From positions 189,747,357 to 189,811,356 of the forward strand of contig NC_073695.1 of NCBI RefSeq assembly GCF_029784165.1: a stretch of DNA of 64,000 bases. Direction: 5' to 3'. Positions 19,493-30,672 of this stretch are shown here, piece after piece. The DNA is from Wyeomyia smithii (taxonomy: Eukaryota; Arthropoda; Insecta; Diptera; Culicidae). A program made the translations under genes and the position numbers. Each line of letters begins with the position of its first letter. The first letter of the stretch is position 1. The notes under the pieces are model-generated. The model made no database searches, had not been told where the DNA came from, and worked only from the letters and a program-made list of their open reading frames with translations.

Positions 19493-20040
19493 GCTGCAAT
19501 AGTCAATGAGGCCCTCTTACAGGCATAGCCGACGTGATTCCCGAACGTGAGCTTATCGTCAACCATAACCCCCATGAGTTTCAGAGATAGCTTTGATGTG
19601 ATGATGCAGTTTCCGACTCTGACCATCGCCTGTTACTCCGATTTACAGTTGTTCACAACTGTGACCTCCGTCTTATGATGCGCGAGCTCCAGTTTCCTGG
19701 AGCGCATCCAGTCCTCGACCTTGCGCGCGGTCGTCAACTCGACCTCCTCGATCGACTCGCCGTAAACCTCCAGCGTTATGTCGTCTGCAAAACCAACGAT
19801 CACAACCCCTACAGGAAACTTGAGTTTCAACACTCCGTCATACATGACATTCCACAACACCCAGGATAGAACCTTGCGGAACTCCTGCGGTGATTGGGAC
19901 GCACTTTTGACCCTCCACCGTGTTGTAAACGAGTACTCGATTCTGGAAGTAATTTCCCAGAATAATGTACAACGACACTGGTACAAGGATGCTCCTAAGC
20001 GCGAGCGCGGGGTCTCAAGTGACACGTGTGCAGTCATTTA
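19493..20040 (-). pseudogene. R1 LINE ORF2 reverse transcriptase, minus strand (second half of the interrupted element)
   Basis: Minus-strand translation gives SWVLWNVMYDGVLKLKFPVG, VVIVGFADDITLEVYGESIE, then VEDWMRSRKLELAHHKTEVT, VRVGNCIITSKLSLKLMGVM and DDKLTFGNHVGYACKRAS. FADD (near 19780) is the intact polymerase motif of R1. A shorter upstream part (LGNYFQNRVLVYN, VPQGS-type) is shifted in frame near 19880-19960. It ends at the BEL boundary and continues at 13937. The 5' truncation is near 20040. Confidence 0.87.
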
Positions 20041-20094
20041 TCTGGAATACAGCTCAAAACTGCCAAACATCATTAAATTGGGATTATATCAAGA

Positions 20095-20205
20095 GACCAA
20101 AAATCGACCCAGAATTTATTTGGAAATTCAAAATGGCGATTTACAGTTACTGAAAAACAGCCTTAAATGGCGAAATACGGATATTTCCAAAACCGGCACA
20201 GAGCT
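20095..20205 (-). repeat. Dispersed 'CGCCATTT / AAATGGCG' repeat, copy 1
   Basis: Contains AAATGGCGATTTACAG, AAAACAGCC, AAATGGCGAAATACGG and TTTCCAAAACCGG, the complement of motifs (CCGGAA, CGCCATTTTGAA, GGCTGTTTTCC, ATATTCATATTGGG) also found near 38385, 44430, 53205, 55985 and 59285. The nature of the family is unknown. Confidence 0.5.
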
Positions 20206-20780
20206 TAAAGGCTAGCATTCGCTTGCAATCTTTATTTTTAACTCAAAGCAATGATATGTAAAAAATGATTCTTTGAAACTGTTTATCTCGAGCAACACCA
20301 AGTACGTTCAATTAGTTCATTAATATTTGTTTTTTGCTTTTCCGGTATTTGGGACATCCTCATTTATCGTATTATTTATTTGAAAGTTGTTGCAACTGCA
20401 CTTGAGAAAAAAGTGTGGCTGGATCAAGCGGTTGATATAATGCAGAAATTTCCAGCTTCTGTAAATGAATTGTTTCCCGGCTCCCAGGCAAACTACGCGA
20501 ATTAGTGGTTAATGTTTTAAGAGTCAAATTTTATCAAAGCTAGGAGCAAAATCGTCAATTCACTTACTGAAAAATTAGCGTAGCTTGACTTAGTTTAGCT
20601 TGACTGATTGCGCATATCAATGGTGCAGGGAGTGACCGACCATTCTCACTGTGAAAGTTCTTAACAGCTTCCCTCAACATGAAAAGTTAGCGTCCATCAA
20701 TGTTAAACTAATTTTGACAAATTAAATTTGGAGAAACATGGGACAAATAAGCTGTTGAATGAAGAAGCAAAACGGTGCAC
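20206..20780. other. Stretch without recognised gene
   Basis: AT-rich. A short repeated TAGCTTGACT occurs near 20580-20605. No coding frame is supported. Confidence 0.5.
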
Positions 20781-21075
20781 GCCGTGTCAGAATCGACTCA
20801 TTATGCAACTTCAATGCACCTCGGATTTTCCTTCACCGAAAGTTAGTTTAGGGTCCAAGCTTTCAAATGAAAGTGGTTTTAAAATATTCTATCGGGGAAA
20901 ACTAAAATAAAATGAGTTGAGATTTTTTTTCCCTTTTTTCACAATTTTTGCCCGTATACGGAGACGCTTAATACATTGCAACATATAGTATTGTAACGAT
21001 ATAAACCGTGTCTGTATGAGTGTGTGTGTATGTGTAGATAAGTGTGAGAGAGAGCGAGAAGAAGGGGGGGGGGGA
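20781..21075 (+). repeat. Unnamed interspersed repeat, forward copy, with microsatellite
   Basis: GCCGTGTCAGAATCGACT, AACTTCAATGCACCTCGGAT, GGGTCCAAGCTTTCAAATGA and TATCGGGGAAAACTAAAATA all recur in inverted orientation at 22400-22652, followed in both by a CAATTTTTGCCC block and then a GT/GA microsatellite (21010-21075 here, ending in a G run). Shared start at GCCGTGTCAG suggests one defined element end. Class unknown. Confidence 0.7.
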
Positions 21076-22346
21076 ATGAATAAGGGAGAAACTGTGTAGT
21101 GTAGTAGTGTGTACAATATGATTTTTATCGATAGGAAAAGAATAATTCAAAATGTTTATGATAATGTTTTTTTTTTACTGTGGTTCCATATGAAGTGATG
21201 GCGACAATAATAAATACACTGTGTTGGTCATTTTCCAGATTTGCGTACTGATTTTAGTTGTTGTATGATGTTCTGCTGATATCTTTCATGCGTTTTAGGA
21301 ACCTAATGATTCATCCATGTTTTAACAGAATCATGGTGAATAGTTTCAATAGTGTGTTTCGAACACCGTCCAAGTCCTTCATTTGCTGCAACTCAGTTAC
21401 ATTAAATTTTGGAGTATCTTCGAATCTTCGGGGTTTTTAGATATCCTTAAGCCAACCAGCTTTCGCAAAAATAATTGATGAATTTGCGATATCCATATAT
21501 AAGCTCTGTTACGAAGCTTAACAATAAAGAAGGCTTAAGGTTTGGTAAAGCCGCCTCACGAAAATAAACCACGGTTTTTTGAGTGTCCTTAAACTGATCG
21601 TTCCCTTGAAAACAAGTTTACCATAACATCATGATTTTTTTGGATATGATATATATTCTGGTTTCGATCTATGTCAATGTATTCATTGTATAAATTTTGC
21701 ATTACGCGATTCACAAGTTTGTTGTGCAAAATTCGAACAAAAGTTGTGAAGGATTTCGTGCTAGCTCGATCAGACATTGGCAGCACCCTATCAAAATTCA
21801 ATAAACCTTCATGAGTGTGTAGGCTTTACTACCCAAAGCAACTTTGCATATTTTTAGAAATAAAGAAGTGACTGTGAGATAAAGAAAACATGAGTTTGAG
21901 TCTGAACTTTTATCGAAAAGTATTGGCGGAATAGAATTCGAGATTTTAAAAAAATAATAGAAACCAAAATTTAATTAAAATTTGATAGAAGGTCATCTCA
22001 GTCTCCTTTTATTTATTCAAAATATGTTTTTCAGATAGACAATTAAGTTGCCTTAAACTCTCCTGAACAAATCAAGTGGGCACTCTTAAAAAAAAGTGTC
22101 TCAAGAAACACTTTAATTGACTTGAACTTTTTCCCGTGTACGTTTAGGTTTTCCCCTCAAATTAGTGAAACTTACCATCGATCATTTGTTAACTTGTTTC
22201 GAAAGGTCTTCGAAACCACATGATGTTGAAGATTCCCAGCCAGTATAGAAAGGTTTTGTAACTGTGTATTTTCGTTGCATTTATGCACTTTTTCAGGTCC
22301 AATTGGAACTAAACAATCATTGCAAGTTTTAGCGAACGGGTGCCCT
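21076..22346. other. Spacer between the two inverted repeat copies
   Basis: AT-rich, with no domain in any frame longer than 60 codons. Confidence 0.5.
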
Positions 22347-22652
22347 TTTCATATCTTTCTTTCTTTCTTACTTTTTTTATTTCTTTCTCTCTCTTTCTCT
22401 CTCTCTATCTCTCTCACACACACACAAATTTTTTATAACGTTATCATGAGTTTCAATAAACCTAGTGTCTCCATAAATGGGCAAAAATTGTCGGAACATT
22501 AGGAAAAAATTCAAACTCGTTTTATTTTAGTTTTCCCCGATAGAAAATTTTAGCACCACTTTCATTTGAAAGCTTGGACCCTAAACTAACTTTTGGTGAA
22601 AAAAAAAATCCGAGGTGCATTGAAGTTGCATAATAAGTCGATTCTGACACGG
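22347..22652 (-). repeat. Unnamed interspersed repeat, reverse copy, with microsatellite
   Basis: Inverted counterpart of 20781-21075. On the minus strand it starts GCCGTGTCAGAATCGACT and proceeds to a (TG)n(AG)n/(AAAG)n tract (plus-strand 22347-22428, CTTTCTTT then CTCTCTCT then CACACACA). Divergence is mainly in the microsatellite and the poly-T between GGATTTTTTTTTTCACC and the GGATTTTCCTTCACC form. Confidence 0.7.
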
Positions 22653-25600
22653 CGGGCGGTGTTCGTAGCATGCAGTCAACTAGATTCATGCCATGGCAGA
22701 AAGCGACTGTAACAATAACAAACTTTAGTTCACTTTGGAAACTAGTAAAATTTGAAAAGATTCCATTACGCAATAACTACTTAAAAAGTTTTCATTACGC
22801 AATATAAAGAGCTGAGTCAAATAAATTTTTTTATTGAAAAGTTTGATGGTAATACCAATGTCAGAACGATTTTCCCTATTTAAACACAGTGATTCACCAA
22901 TAGCGACGAGAGTTTTCCTCTCAGAGCAAACGAAATGCCGTTTGGGAGTAGTGCGGTATCTTCCATGTTAAAGGGGATGAAAGTGCGTTTACTCAAGCAA
23001 CGATTATTCCGTAAGAAGAAATAATTCTTCTTATTTACATGAATAATCACAACAAGACCTTGGTTCAATAGTAAATTTGATCGACTACAAACATGTTGAC
23101 TCGCGCTGAAACATCCACTGACATTATGATTTATTCCGCTATAGAGAGTAAGTTTATTCGTCTTACGTAGAATGTATCCGCATGGTATCGTCATGATCTT
23201 TCCTCTACATTTATTATATACTCCAAAGATAACGAAAATATGTTTCTTGAAATCACACGATTAAGGTTAAAAAAGACTCAAAAAAATTAACATGCTGAAA
23301 TCTTAAAAAGTTAGCAATGATTTGTGAGTGGAAATGTAGAAGTGCATTAAATACCAATAATCCATCAACGAGTAATTTTTCCCTTCAATCACAAACCAAA
23401 GACATTATTAGTATTATTGGAAATAACCACTCTCACGCCCCTTGATCCTAGGATAATATTTTTCTAATGGCACTCCAAATAAAAATAAAAGTCAAAACCC
23501 ATGCTCCGCAATATTATTAGCAAAAAATATCGCATGGTAAAACCGACAGGTATCACGAGAGGGCGAAAGCTAAGCAATAAAGTCACATTTTATTGAATGC
23601 AATAAATATCCATCCAGGCGTGCATTCGGAGCAATAAAGCAACATAATTACTTGACTGCAAGACTATTTGTTTTGTGGAGGTAGAAGAGCGCTCGTAAAT
23701 TAATTCCTTTCACTTATTTGGTTTATGGTCGTAGCTTGCCAACGACAGCCTGTATGTGTAGGAGGATACTCGACTGGCGGCTTGTTGGCGAGTGACAGAG
23801 GCGTGCTCTGAGAGACAAATCTCACCGTTCAGGTGAAATATGACTCTGAGGTGTCTAATAATGGTTGCTTATCTGAATAGAAGGAAGCTTAAGATGCTGG
23901 CTTGTTTCCAGGGAAGAAATTAAATTAAATTCAGCTAATATTTTAAACTACTGTGCTATGGCATGTGTTGTATAGAACCTGAGAATTGAATTGTTGTTAT
24001 TGATAGTGAGTACTTCAATCCAGAAGCTCTCATCCTAGACACTGGAAACCACTCGGATAAGTTTTTACCGTAGAGTTGAGTTTTCATTATTCCAACAGTT
24101 ACCGAAGTAACTACGACGGAAGGTACGGTCGCTTACAGTGAAAAACTTGCTACTTAATAAACAACGTTATTTGTTTCAACTGCATAGCAGTACAGGGAGA
24201 TAATGAATTTTCCACTTGTGGGGAAAAAATGAGAGCTTCACCAGCTGCGGAATTAGCAAAAGCGTTTAGTCCAGCACCCAAACATTGAAACATGAACCAT
24301 AAAAGAAGAAAGCAAAAAAAAATACTCCAGTCAAGAGGCAAAAACTATTAAAACAAGAGAGATCATGACTAAGCTGACGGGTGGGAACGCGTAGTCAGTT
24401 ATGCTTCATAATGCTATCGGGGAAAACATACAGTTCATTGTTTGTCGAGGAGAAGCGTTCGGTAGCCGCCCGGTTCAGCAACTGATGGGGCTCGTTTGGA
24501 AGTTAATTAATTATCTTTTCATAACTCATGCTGGGTGAGGGGTTATTAAGATACCAAAGTTGGGCAAAAGTTGGCCAGGCGTGCGCAGAGAAGCGATACG
24601 AGAACCGCCGAACAACATTGCCGCGGAGGAGTATTATTTTGATTCATGGTAATTATTCCAGTGCGTAGGCAACGATTTCGTTCATTCACTCGCACTTTTA
24701 TTGTGAGCTTATAATGTTGCACTATCTGAAACAAAAGCAAACAGACGCCACAAGCAGTTGGTGTTATGTTTTATTTAGCTAATTATAATTTATGAATAAT
24801 ACCTAGTTTATCTAGACAGTTTACAGGCACTGGCAGTGAACCAACGCGATGAATAGAACTTTTGGCAGAGCGCTTAAACGATCTTACCTCTTTCAGAATA
24901 ATTAACTTTATTGTCTTGAAGAAACAACAGGAGGGAATTCAACCTAATAGATCGACATTTTTTGTTTCGTAAGTGTTGACTAAAAAACGATTGTGCTTGA
25001 TTTTATCTCATTTAATAATCAGTGAAAAACTACGATGCCTTATTTTATGCAATAATTTCTGTGCTCAAAATCATCAAATAAATCAACAGATTCGATTATT
25101 TCCGAACAGTATATCCGATGTCATCGAATCACGGAGCTTATAAACTGTGGCAAGTACCGGCTCATCTCCGATCTCGAATCAGACCCATAATTTAATGGAA
25201 AACAAACACAGGTTGCAGCTTTCGATAATTGTTTTCGCAAATCATACGCTAACCGAAAACACGGGGGTGAGCTTAAAATCCCCTTTTTGCCAAATGGGCG
25301 TTGGGCATCGATGACTCCGATAGCACAGAAGCCGTAATTTTTTTTCTCTTCTCGGTTGCTGCACCAACATTACCACAAACTGTTGGGTTCGCGTACTTCA
25401 GGTAGCTCCCGTAGTTCCGGAATCCGCCATCATCCGCCACCCGTTAGCCAAATGGATTAACGCACAAAATCCATTTTCGGTGATGGTCGTACTGGCGTTG
25501 CTGTTTCAGCTGCAATATCACGATTATGCTAATTTATGATTGCCATAAATCTTGGAGTGCTTGTTGGTGTAGTTTTTTATGCGGTTCATCACCCGACACT

Positions 25601-26035
25601 GAACTGCTGGAGGCATGTTGGAGCCGCGGTGAAGTGGCGAATGACAGCTCTAGCAGTCATTGGAATTCGTCAGTAGATATTGCTGGGATGGGCTAGCCGA
25701 GTGGGAAAAAAAAGTTGATTGCCATATATCTATTTCGTGACAAACGAATGAGAATTTCTGGTTTTTCCATTCTGCTTGGTAATAAAATTGGCAAATTTTG
25801 CCGAATTCATTTCACGTTGGTGGTGTGATATTTTGAAAAACTAAAATATAAACTTATTTTTATATCATGACAGGAATGATTTCTAAAAGATCACGTAAGA
25901 GAATTTGGAACTACATATTGTGAATTCACTCGCAATGGCCTTTCCTGGTAAGGGTAAAATTTCGCATGCCAATGACGCTATGAACAAATAAACATTTCCG
26001 TAGGAACATTTTTTTACTAACAGATAGCAACCCCG
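22653..26035. other. Long stretch without recognised gene
   Basis: No frame above about 100 codons, and none with a domain (the longest, minus 22880-23194, has no recognisable motif). No inverted repeats of note were recognised. Likely intronic or intergenic host DNA. Confidence 0.5.
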
Positions 26036-27283
26036 CACGGTGACAAAAAAGTCCGGTCACACTTTTTTGGGGTCGCCTGTAGCCTACACGTTGCATCTCT
26101 CTGGTGCCATCTATATGTCAAATGAAAGGGTTAACTTTGCTGCCCAAAGTGGCAGAGTTTCGTTTCTGTGCAGTTTGTTTACATTGAGTTGTGAGCCATG
26201 GCAGAGTTAAGAGCAACTGTTATCGCTGAATATGTGGAAGGGTACAAACCCGGACACATATTCAAACACCTAAAACCGCTCGGAATCAACCAGAAATTCG
26301 TGTACCGGACCATAAATCGGTACCTAGAGACCGGAGGCACCGAGGACAAGGCACGATCTGGACGACCAAGGTCTGTGAGAACTCCAAGGCTGAAAAAGAT
26401 TATACGACACCGGATTCGCCGGAATCCCGCCCAATCTGCACGGAAGCTGGCCAGGAATCTTAAAATAAACCGAGAATCAATCCGCCTGCTTCTGCGCAAG
26501 GATTTAAAACTTACACCGTACAAAAAACAGGTGGTTCATAGGGTTACCAAAGCTACAAAGGACAAGAGATACCAACGGTCGCGGGAGCTGCTCGGTTGGC
26601 GCGCAGATGACGAGATTATTTTTTCGGACGAGAAGCTGTTCGTTTTGGAGCAAACAGTCAATCGCCAAAATGATCGAGTTTGGAGTGTGAGCCTCCAGCA
26701 AGCTCCTGCGGACAAGCTGAACGTTTCCCGGCTCCAAAATAAGACGTCAGTGATGGTTTTGGGAGCCATTTGCAAGAGAGGTAAACTGCCTCTTATTTTT
26801 ATTGATAAAGGGGTCAAAATCAACGCAGCGTACTACCTGGACACGACTTTGAATAAAAATGTTCTGCCTCAAGCTGAACTATAGTTTGAAGACGATTACT
26901 ACTGCTTCCAGCAAGATGGCGCCCCATCCCACACCGCAAAGGTTGTTCAGGCGTGGTGTGAGGAAAACTTGACCGATTTCATTTCGAAGAATGAATGGCC
27001 TCCGTCGTCTCCGGATCTGAATCCACTGGATTATTTCGTGTGGGGATACATGATGTCGAAGCTGAACGACTATAAAATAACAAATTCAAGCGAGTTATCA
27101 ATAACAAATTCAAGCGAGAAGCTGGTTCGATCAGAGAAAGGAGGTGTAATTCCGAGATATCGTCTGTGAAGTATCTTTATGAGTTACTGAATAAAGCTAT
27201 GAAAGCCAGATTCAGATTTTCTTCTTATTCTTTGAAATATTGAGATTTTCCTGTGTGACCGGACTTACTTTTTTGTCACTCTG
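26036..27283 (+). mobile_element. maT-type (DD37D) mariner transposon, nearly complete
   Basis: Terminal inverted repeats at 26036-26062 (CACGGTGACAAAAAAG then TCCGGTCACAC) and 27253-27283 (complement CAGAGTGACAAAAAAG, TAAG, TCCGGTCACAC) enclose a 1248 bp element. A TA follows the right end; the left TA is mutated (CG). A transposase gene runs inside. The size is what is usual for mariner relatives. Confidence 0.88.
26198..27168 (+). pseudogene. DD37D mariner-family transposase, one nonsense codon
   Basis: Starts MAELRATVIAEYVEGYKPGH with an N-terminal helix-turn-helix pair (through RSGRPRSVRTP) that binds the terminal repeats, then a catalytic domain: first Asp in IIFSDEKLF (codon at 26627), second in FQQDGAPSHT (26915), third in SPDLNPLDYF (27029). 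The last two are 37 residues apart, the DD37D signature of the maT group. It would excise and reinsert the element at TA. One in-frame TAG at 26882-26884 splits the gene after residue 228 and before the second Asp; the frame then continues unchanged. The C-terminus is disturbed by a tandem duplication of ATAACAAATTCAAGCGAG (27077-27118). All catalytic residues remain. Confidence 0.88.
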
Positions 27284-27364
27284 TACAATCAGGTCCAGGC
27301 CGAAGAGTCCCTTGCTGTTTGAAGTAGTCGTCTCCATTCTATTTGGTCCATGGCTGCAGCTCGC

Positions 27365-27495
27365 CGCGAATAACAGCGGTCCTATGTGACTTCCTTGAGG
27401 TACATTTGAATTTACAGTGAATGAGGCAGAGATGTGTCCCTTGACTTTCATATGCTAGATTCGTCCTACTAGATATTTTTGCAACCAGTTGCTAT
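27365..27495 (-). pseudogene. Jockey/CR1-type LINE reverse transcriptase scrap, minus strand
   Basis: Minus-strand translation reads KGHISASFTVNSNVPQGSHI then GPLLFA, the VPQGSxLGPLLF motif of RT domain 3/4, preceded by a YLVGR stretch. Nothing more of the element is recognisable; the neighbouring plus-strand fragment at 27840 belongs to a similar but separate copy. Confidence 0.65.
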
Positions 27496-27839
27496 TCTAC
27501 AACCGTTAATTGTCACTTATCGATCGAAGAATGTTGTCCGTTTTATCCGCTTCCTTGATAACATCCTTTTAAATACAATCGACTGTGAATTGAATTTACA
27601 AAGATTGGTGTTAACGGTTTTTTTTTTATTGAAAATCCGTGTTATAAAAAGAGAATCGCACACTAGCCGTTCGAAGAGCTAAGGAGTAATGGATTTGATG
27701 GTTATGCCACGATAATTTCCTACATCTGATCGAAATCCTTTTTCATGAATACGTTACTGCTCTTTAATCGACCATTTCCTGGTTGACGGTCGACATGTCT
27801 CAAACGACATCGACATGGTTTCCACAAAATTAATGTATT
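27496..27839. other. Unassigned stretch between LINE fragments
   Basis: No recognised domain. A T-run lies at 27619-27627. Confidence 0.4.
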
Positions 27840-28620
27840 GACCACAAAGGACTTCTGCGTAAACTTGAATGGCTCGGCACTTCTCGAAAACTAACGGAAT
27901 GGCTAAGTTCTTATTCGTGCGATATCACCCTTCGTGTGTAGTTTGAATCCAGTTTTTCATTCCAGTTCACCAACGTTTTCAGTGTTCCTCAGGGCAGCAA
28001 CTTAGGACTTTTTTTTGTTTACTTTATGTTTTTGACGACATCGTTTTGCTACTTGGAGCCGGCTGCAAATTACTGTATGCTGATGGTCTGAAATTATATT
28101 TAGTAGCTCAATCTGTTGATGACTGCACACGTTTACAAGTGTTGTTATATACGTTTTTTGATGTTTGTTGTCGACAAAATAGGCTTGTCCTTAGTGTTTC
28201 CAAATGTCAAGTTATCACCTTTTAAGCCAATAGTTTTCCGTTACCGAATCGATGTGTATGCCCTTCAGAGAGTAGACCAAGTCAACGACCTTGGTGTCCT
28301 AAATGATAGTAAGCTCAAATTTAATCAGCATCGCTCAAGTAATATCTCAAAAGATTCACGTCACAAACGGATTTATCACAAAAATTGCTCGAAATTTTAA
28401 AAATCCTCGTTGTCCTAAGTCGCTTAAACGTTGGTACGTCCTCTGATCGAGAATGTTTCTTTAATTTGGTGCCCTTTTCAGCTTGTGTGGAAGTTACGCA
28501 TCAAACGTGGGCGAAAGAGATATATACGATTTGTGCTAAGAGATCTACCATCGCGCGCGTACCGATGGATAGTGGAACACCGAGTAGCATTGAAACCCGC
28601 TAAGGTAACGCTTAAGTGCA
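27840..28620 (+). pseudogene. Jockey/CR1-type LINE reverse transcriptase fragment
   Basis: Readable in pieces: HRKGLLRKLEWLGTSRKLTE then WLSSYSCDITLRV (27845-27940), FSVPQGSNLG (27975), a palm remnant YADGLKLYLVAQSVDDCTRL near 28075-28135 (the FADD/YADD motif has become YADG), NRLVLSVSKCQVI and LQRVDQVNDLGVL, then a C-terminal KSLKRWYVL/RPLIENVSLIWCPF-like stretch (28420-28460) and KRYIRFVLRDLPSRA. Frame changes occur at least four times. This is an inactive, 5'-truncated copy. Clade is given only as Jockey/CR1-type. Confidence 0.75.
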
Positions 28621-28671
28621 TAATAAATGCCAGTAAACGAGCCTAGAGTATACCCTCACTAACACGCAGAG

Positions 28672-28885
28672 AATTCTAGATAAGAATCCCCAAGATACCG
28701 ATTGACACGGTGACGGAATCGTGAAAGGAATCGCAAACACGATCCGGAGGATTCCCACTTACGATTCTTATTCAAGAATCCTAGAGCCATATACAGGGCA
28801 TTCCTAAGGATTCTTTTTTCATGAATCCTTTTCAAGGACGCTCACGAATCCAATGTGAGGAATCCCAGAGAATCTATGCGAATCG
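28672..28885. repeat. Dense cluster of GAATC/GATTC pentamers
   Basis: About twelve GAATC or GATTC pentamers in both orientations within roughly 205 bases, many as AGAATCC or GGATTC, including the snap-back GATTCTTATTCAAGAATC near 28762-28780 and GGATTCTTTTTTCATGAATC near 28818. No coding frame. It lies between two LINE relics. Nature unknown; possibly a MITE built of short repeats. Confidence 0.7.
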
Positions 28886-28888
28886 TAT

Positions 28889-30013
28889 GTGTTCGTCCGG
28901 CTACGGCCGACGCCGCTGTACAAGATTCTGGGTAACTACTTTCAGAATCGAGTGCTAGTGTTAACACAAACGAGGGTCAGAAAAGCAGGTGTACCACAAG
29001 GTTCCATTCTGGGTCCAGTACTGTGGAATGCCATGTATGACGGCGTGTTAAAACTAACACTCCCTCCAGGGGTGGTGATTGTGGGCTTCGCCGACGATAT
29101 AACTCTTGAGGTCTATGGCGAGTCAATTAGAGAGGTGGAGTTAAAGGCCGCGCTATCTATACGCGTAGTGGAAGACTGGATGCACTCCATGCTGTTGCAT
29201 GCACTATCGCCTCAAAACGCTCCCTGGAGCTTCTGGGTGATCAAGGACAAGCTTACGTTCGGGATCCACGTCGATTATACCTGCAAGAAAGCTTCCATGG
29301 CTGTGGCGGCGCTATCTCGCATGATTGCAAACAGCTCGGCGGTCCGTAGCAGCAGGCGCAAAGTCCTTGCTAGCGTGACCACGTCCATACTCAGGTATGG
29401 AGGACCAGTGTGGTCCAAGGTATTGAGTACCTCGTGCCATCGCGGCAAACTTGAGAGTACGTACAGGCTAATGTGCCAAAAAGTCGCGTGCGCATACCGA
29501 ACAGTGTCGTACGGTTTGCGGTTTGCGTCTTGGCTGGCATAATGCCCATCAGCATCATCGTCAAAGAGGATGTAGAGTGCTTCGACCAACGCGACACGAG
29601 GGGTATACGCAACACCAAACGGTCATCTTCAATGGCCAGGAGGCAGCGGGAGTGGTCCAACACTACAAAAGGTAGATGGACACACCGACTCATTCCAGAG
29701 TTAACATGCGCCATGGGGAAGTAACCCTCCATCTGACACAGATCCTGTCAGGCCATGGCTGCTGTAGGCAGTACCTGCATAGGTTCGACTACGCCGAGTC
29801 CCCTATGTGCCCCGCTTGTACGGGTGCGGAAGAAAACGCGGAGCATGTGTTCTCACATGTCCGCGTTTCGAGCGGATAAAGTACGAAATGCTGGCAATGA
29901 GTGGGACGGACACCACGTCAGAGAACATCGTGCGTAGGATGTGCGAAAATAGGAAAATCTGGGATGCGGTCATCAAGGCCGCCGACGGGAAACCATCGAT
30001 GTGCCCCAGTTAG
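28889..30013 (+). pseudogene. R1 LINE ORF2, 3' half
   Basis: The first frame (28889-29542) contains LGNYFQNRVLVLTQT, GVPQGSILGPVLWNAMYDGV, VVIVGFADDITLEVYGESIR with an intact FADD, then after a small deletion DKLTFGIHVDYTCKKASM, AALSRMIANSSAVRSSRRKV and SILRYGGPVWSKVL. Two shifts later the reading continues with VLAGIMPISIIVKEDVECFD, KGRWTHRLIPEL, LTQILSGHGCCRQYLHRFDY and a C-terminal zinc finger (CPACTGAEENAEHV, with CPRF in the next frame), ending at TAG 30011-30013. Order and end match R1 ORF2, whose protein nicks and reverse transcribes at the target. The 5' half including the endonuclease is absent here. Confidence 0.87.
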
Positions 30014-30672
30014 TTAGCGGTTGACTAACTGGCCTGTATAGGCTGCTCTGCTACCCGTAGAGGTAAGTGCAAAAAGCACGACTGGCCCTCTCCCTGAAGT
30101 AATGCCTAACGGCGGTCCCTGGGAAACCAAGGGCTTTAGCTGTTCAGCTTAAGGTTGCTCAGCATGGGTAAGAGCAGGGCGTGGTGGTAGGTCGGACACA
30201 GGGCAGCCGTCTCCCCGTAAAAACCACGGTACCCGTAAGCAGCTCTTAAGGAGCAAGTATGACTCCTCCCTTCACCCAAATGCACTAATCCGCTCATTGA
30301 GACTGGTACCAGTAAGGCTCCAATTGTGGCAACTGGTCGTAGAGTCGGTACACGTTCCTATACCACGACGTAGAGCTGGCACCTGCGCAAAGTTCTCTTA
30401 GCAACGTCGACGGGCAACGGCTGCAGGGGTCTGCGTTCCTTAAAAACTTCCAGGCCTTCCAATACGTTCGACGTTCATTACCTGGTGTGAATCAGGCAGG
30501 AGAAGGATCAGTGGGGGGAGGGGAACTAGTCTTAGTACCAGAAACCCGTTCCTGACTTACACCGGTCGCAGGCGTCATAGTTGCCCACAAGGCGCTGTGG
30601 CGGAATACCCTAGCCACAACCTCACTGCTTCAGCATAGCCCATCATGGAGCCACATAGGCGACTACCCCACT
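30014..30672 (+). other. R1-associated untranslated DNA
   Basis: GC-rich sequence without an open frame lies between the end of ORF2 (30013) and a new ORF1 start (30673). It probably comprises the 3' untranslated region of one R1 and the 5' untranslated region of the next, but no poly-A or other junction could be fixed. Confidence 0.45.
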
